Shown piece after piece: positions 39,672-41,804 of a DNA stretch of 41,804 bases. The translations under genes were made by a program, and so were the position numbers. A model generated the notes under the pieces. The model did not search any database. It was not told the origin of the DNA and worked only from the letters and a program-made list of their open reading frames with translations. The DNA is taken from NCBI GenBank assembly GCA_036506495.1, contig DASXRQ010000090.1, forward strand, positions 1-41,804, read 5' to 3'. Within the stretch, counting starts at the first letter, position 1; each line of letters begins with the position of its first letter. The DNA is from DASXRC01 sp036506495. GTDB lineage: Bacteria; Actinomycetota; Actinomycetes; Mycobacteriales; Micromonosporaceae.

Positions 39672-40511
39672 ATGGCGCGGTACGGCGTGGGCATGCTCCT
39701 GCTGGCGACGATGACTGCCAGCCTTGTCAGTTGTGGAACCACTGACAAAAGCGCACCACGGGGTTCCGGACCACCAACGGCGACACCCACCGCCGCCGAT
39801 CCGACGGCCACACCGTCCGTCGATGGCCGCTTTCCGGTCGGTGGCGAGGGGCGGCTGCTGGCGCTGCGGTGTTGGGGCAGCGGTTCGCCGACGGTGGTGT
39901 ACGGCGGCGGTGACTCAGGGATTCGGGAATGGTCGGACTCATCCATCACCGAGGGGCTTGTGTCGAGGACCCGCGTCTGCCTCTATGACCGCGCCGCCAC
40001 CGGGCTCAGCGATCCCGCGCCGAACCGCAAACGAACGCTCGACGATGTGGTCCGCGACCTGCACGACCTGCTGATGGCCGCGAGAGTCGCACCGCCATAT
40101 CTTCTGGTCGGCCAGTCCGGCGGCGGTTTCAACGTCTACCACTACGCCGGCCGCTATCCCGGTGAGGTCGCCGCCCTGGTCCTGCTCGATACGCCTGCCG
40201 GGCAGGCGACGTGGTCCGCCGCCGACATCGCGGAGCTGGCGTGGGACAACCCGGGCAACCACGAGCACGTTGACTACATCGCTGCCGAGCGGCAGATGTC
40301 GTTGCACCGGCTACCGATCCGGCCGATCCCCGTCACCGTGGTCACAGCGAGCGACGGTCAGTCCGCAGAGCACCCCGACGAGCAACGAGTCTGGCTCAAG
40401 GGCAGCGCGCACCCCGTTCAGGTGGTGCTAGACGGAGGGCACAACATCGATCACGACGATCCCGCCGGCGTCTTGGCCGAGATCGAGAAAGTACTGGCAC
40501 TCGTCTCGTAA
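39672..40511 (+). CDS. lipoprotein-anchored alpha/beta hydrolase
   Basis: 279 residues: signal MLLLATMTASLVSCGTT with the lipobox Cys, a Thr/Pro-rich linker of about 30 residues, and a hydrolase domain with LRCWGSGSPTVVYGGGDSG, CLYDRAATGLSDP, the nucleophile elbow LLVGQSGGGFN, an acid in the VTASDGQ strand, and the catalytic His in LDGGHNIDHD. An extracytoplasmic esterase or lipase is likely; substrate unknown. ATG 39672 is preferred to an upstream TTG because the signal peptide begins there. It is divergent from the lipoprotein gene at 38872-39486. Confidence 0.86.
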   Translation: MARYGVGMLLLATMTASLVSCGTTDKSAPRGSGPPTATPTAADPTATPSVDGRFPVGGEGRLLALRCWGSGSPTVVYGGGDSGIREWSDSSITEGLVSRTRVCLYDRAATGLSDPAPNRKRTLDDVVRDLHDLLMAARVAPPYLLVGQSGGGFNVYHYAGRYPGEVAALVLLDTPAGQATWSAADIAELAWDNPGNHEHVDYIAAERQMSLHRLPIRPIPVTVVTASDGQSAEHPDEQRVWLKGSAHPVQVVLDGGHNIDHDDPAGVLAEIEKVLALVS

Positions 40512-40773
40512 GCCCGACGACGGCTAGGCGCCATGAACCACCTACGAGCCGGACCCGGCCGTACTGGACTCCGGACACGGTCTGCCCTGGCGAGCGGTTG
40601 AGAACTTCACCCAACGAGCGACACTACTTCTCGGCGCCGCGAGGATCGCTCGGGTGGCTCCTGCTCTACGCCGCCCACGATTGCCGCCACCGCGTCGGAG
40701 CCCGCCGGGTGCCACGACCAGCACTGACGGAAACTTGGATGGTGTCGACGAGTACCTGAAGGAGGGACACCCG

Positions 40774-41466
40774 ATGAACACACCCCCGATCGTGTCGCCA
40801 CAGGAGTGGGAGGCCGCACGTCAGGAGCTGCTGGCGAAGGAGAAGGAGCTCACCAGGGCGCGAGACGCGATGGCGGCCCAGCGCCGCCGGATGCCGTGGA
40901 TGGCGGTCGAGAAGGATTACCGCTTCGAGAGCCCGAACGGGCCGGCGAGCCTCCTTGATCTCTTCGAGGGCCGCCGCCAGCTGATCGTCTACCGCTTCTT
41001 CTACGCGCCGGACGTCACCACCTACCCGGAGGGGGGCGGCGAGTACCCGGAGCGGGGCTGTGTTGGCTGTTCCTTCGGTGCCGACCAGGTGGCGCATCCC
41101 GCCCACCTGAACGCGCGGGACACGACGCTCGCCTATGTCTCCCGCGCACCCCAACCCGAGATCCAGGGCTTGAAAGAGCGCATGGGATGGGACATCCCCT
41201 GGTACACGATCACCGACAACTTCGACGCGGACTTCGGTGTCGACGAGTGGCACGGGACAAATGCCTTCATCCGCGAGGGCGACCGGATCTTCCGCACGTA
41301 CTTCGTCAACAACCGCGGTGACGAGCACATGGGTAGCACCTGGAGCTACCTCGACATTACCGCGCTCGGGCGCCAGGAGGAGTGGGAGGACTCGCCGGAG
41401 GGCTACTCGCAGACTCCCCCGTACAAGTGGTGGAACTACCACGACGCGTACGAGGGCGGCGCGTGA
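40774..41466 (+). CDS. DUF899 thioredoxin-like protein
   Basis: 230 residues: VSPQEWEAARQELLAKEKEL, MPWMAVEKDYRFESPNGPAS, LLDLFEGRRQLIVYRFFYAP, then GCVGCSFGADQVAHPAHLN with a CxxC-like pair, and a C-terminal YKWWNYHDAYE. These are hallmarks of DUF899, a thioredoxin-fold family of predicted dithiol-disulfide isomerase-like proteins with unknown substrate. ATG 40774 is preceded by AAGGAGGG. No operator-like sequence is nearby, and the gene appears to be monocistronic. Confidence 0.9.
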   Translation: MNTPPIVSPQEWEAARQELLAKEKELTRARDAMAAQRRRMPWMAVEKDYRFESPNGPASLLDLFEGRRQLIVYRFFYAPDVTTYPEGGGEYPERGCVGCSFGADQVAHPAHLNARDTTLAYVSRAPQPEIQGLKERMGWDIPWYTITDNFDADFGVDEWHGTNAFIREGDRIFRTYFVNNRGDEHMGSTWSYLDITALGRQEEWEDSPEGYSQTPPYKWWNYHDAYEGGA

Positions 41467-41680
41467 TCCCGCACGTTCGTGGGGACCCGGCCCTCCATGG
41501 TGTTCTCCAGGTCATGATTTCACTTGGGGCGGCTGCCGACCCCTCAATGCGGTCGCCGAGTACGCCGCCTTCGCAGTCTCGGATCGTGCCATGAGCAGCG
41601 CGGCGCCGCGGCCCGCACGTACCGAGCAAGTTCGGTGATGAGCTAGGTACGCGGCGCCATGGTCTGTCCTCCTGCCGCGG

Positions 41681-41804
41681 CTATGCGGACGTGACCTCGT
41701 CGAGCACGCGCAGCGCGTTGAGCGTGCGCGGGTAGCCGATGAAGGGGATGAGCTGGGTGAGGACGTCGAGCAACCGGGCCCGCTCGTTGCCGACATTGAG
41801 GTTC
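41681..41804 (-). CDS. carboxymuconolactone decarboxylase-family protein, 5' part outside the window
   Basis: The minus strand from the right edge reads LNVGNERARLLDVLTQLIPF followed by IGYPRTLNALRVLDEVTSA and stops at 41681. This is the end of the AhpD/CMD-like alpha-helical fold (G-x-P-x-x-LNAL-R). The catalytic CxxC or decarboxylase region lies beyond the window, so the reaction cannot be assigned. Confidence 0.7.
   Translation of the reverse strand, partial: NLNVGNERARLLDVLTQLIPFIGYPRTLNALRVLDEVTSA

Noticed and set aside
1..41804. Insertion sequences, integrases, phage genes, CRISPR arrays or rRNA
   Set aside because: No transposase or integrase motifs, no regularly spaced direct repeats and no rRNA-like sequence were seen on either strand.

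Overview
This is a high-GC chromosomal segment of an actinobacterium. The codon bias is strongly GC-ending, Shine-Dalgarno sites are strong, and many genes overlap by ATGA or GTGA. The genus cannot be fixed from the sequence alone. The gene content is that of a hypoxia/dormancy (DosR/DevR-type) island: a DevS-like two-GAF sensor kinase, a DevR-like response regulator with the same key residues at the same numbers as the mycobacterial protein, four Acg-type flavin oxidoreductases, universal stress proteins (USPs), a CtpF-like P-type ATPase, a CBS-BON protein and a wax ester synthase/DGAT. I found fourteen intergenic 14-mers resembling GGGACCTTCGGCCC, the GC-rich form of the mycobacterial DosR box, ahead of most of these units. 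I infer that they are DosR-type operators.

Layout. 1-1.3 kb: 3' part of an ADP-forming acyl-CoA synthetase. 1.4-7.4 kb: a cNMP-binding-fold protein facing an operon of Acg-1, P-type ATPase, SHOCT protein, small membrane protein and Acg-2. 7.4-9.8 kb: sensor kinase and response regulator arranged tail to tail. 10-12.9 kb: Acg-3, USP, Acg-4. 13-14.6 kb: a DoxX-like and a second membrane protein, each followed by a strong hairpin. 14.6-18.4 kb: degraded pieces of WS/DGAT, Acg, USP and perhaps a tRNA, interspersed with an intact USP operon and a 2TM/CBS-BON operon. 18.4-21.4 kb: a cupin, an N5-(carboxyethyl)ornithine synthase-like dehydrogenase, and further fossils (an RND/MMPL piece and a frameshifted PLDc_N gene). 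21.4-24 kb: an operon of an SQR-like flavoprotein, a TusE/DsrC protein, a DsrE-type protein and OsmC. 24.3-27 kb: an ICMT-like methyltransferase, CorA with a short upstream reading frame, and a membrane protein. 27-30 kb: an alpha/beta hydrolase and WS/DGAT diverging from a CoA-binding protein. 30-33 kb: four membrane or unknown proteins around one operator. 33-35 kb: a Tat-exported multicopper oxidase. 35.5-41.8 kb: a frameshifted ICMT gene, an SDR, a cNMP-domain histidine kinase, two lipoproteins, a DUF899 protein and the end of a carboxymuconolactone decarboxylase-like gene. This last part has no recognisable operator and looks like the edge of the regulon.

How it may work together (inference): the heme-type sensor reports low oxygen, NO or CO to the regulator. 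The regulator then switches on flavoproteins, stress proteins, cation pumping, storage-lipid synthesis, sulfide/persulfide handling and membrane remodelling. No IS element, integrase, phage gene or CRISPR array was seen. The many gene fragments indicate repeated duplication and decay within the same regulon.
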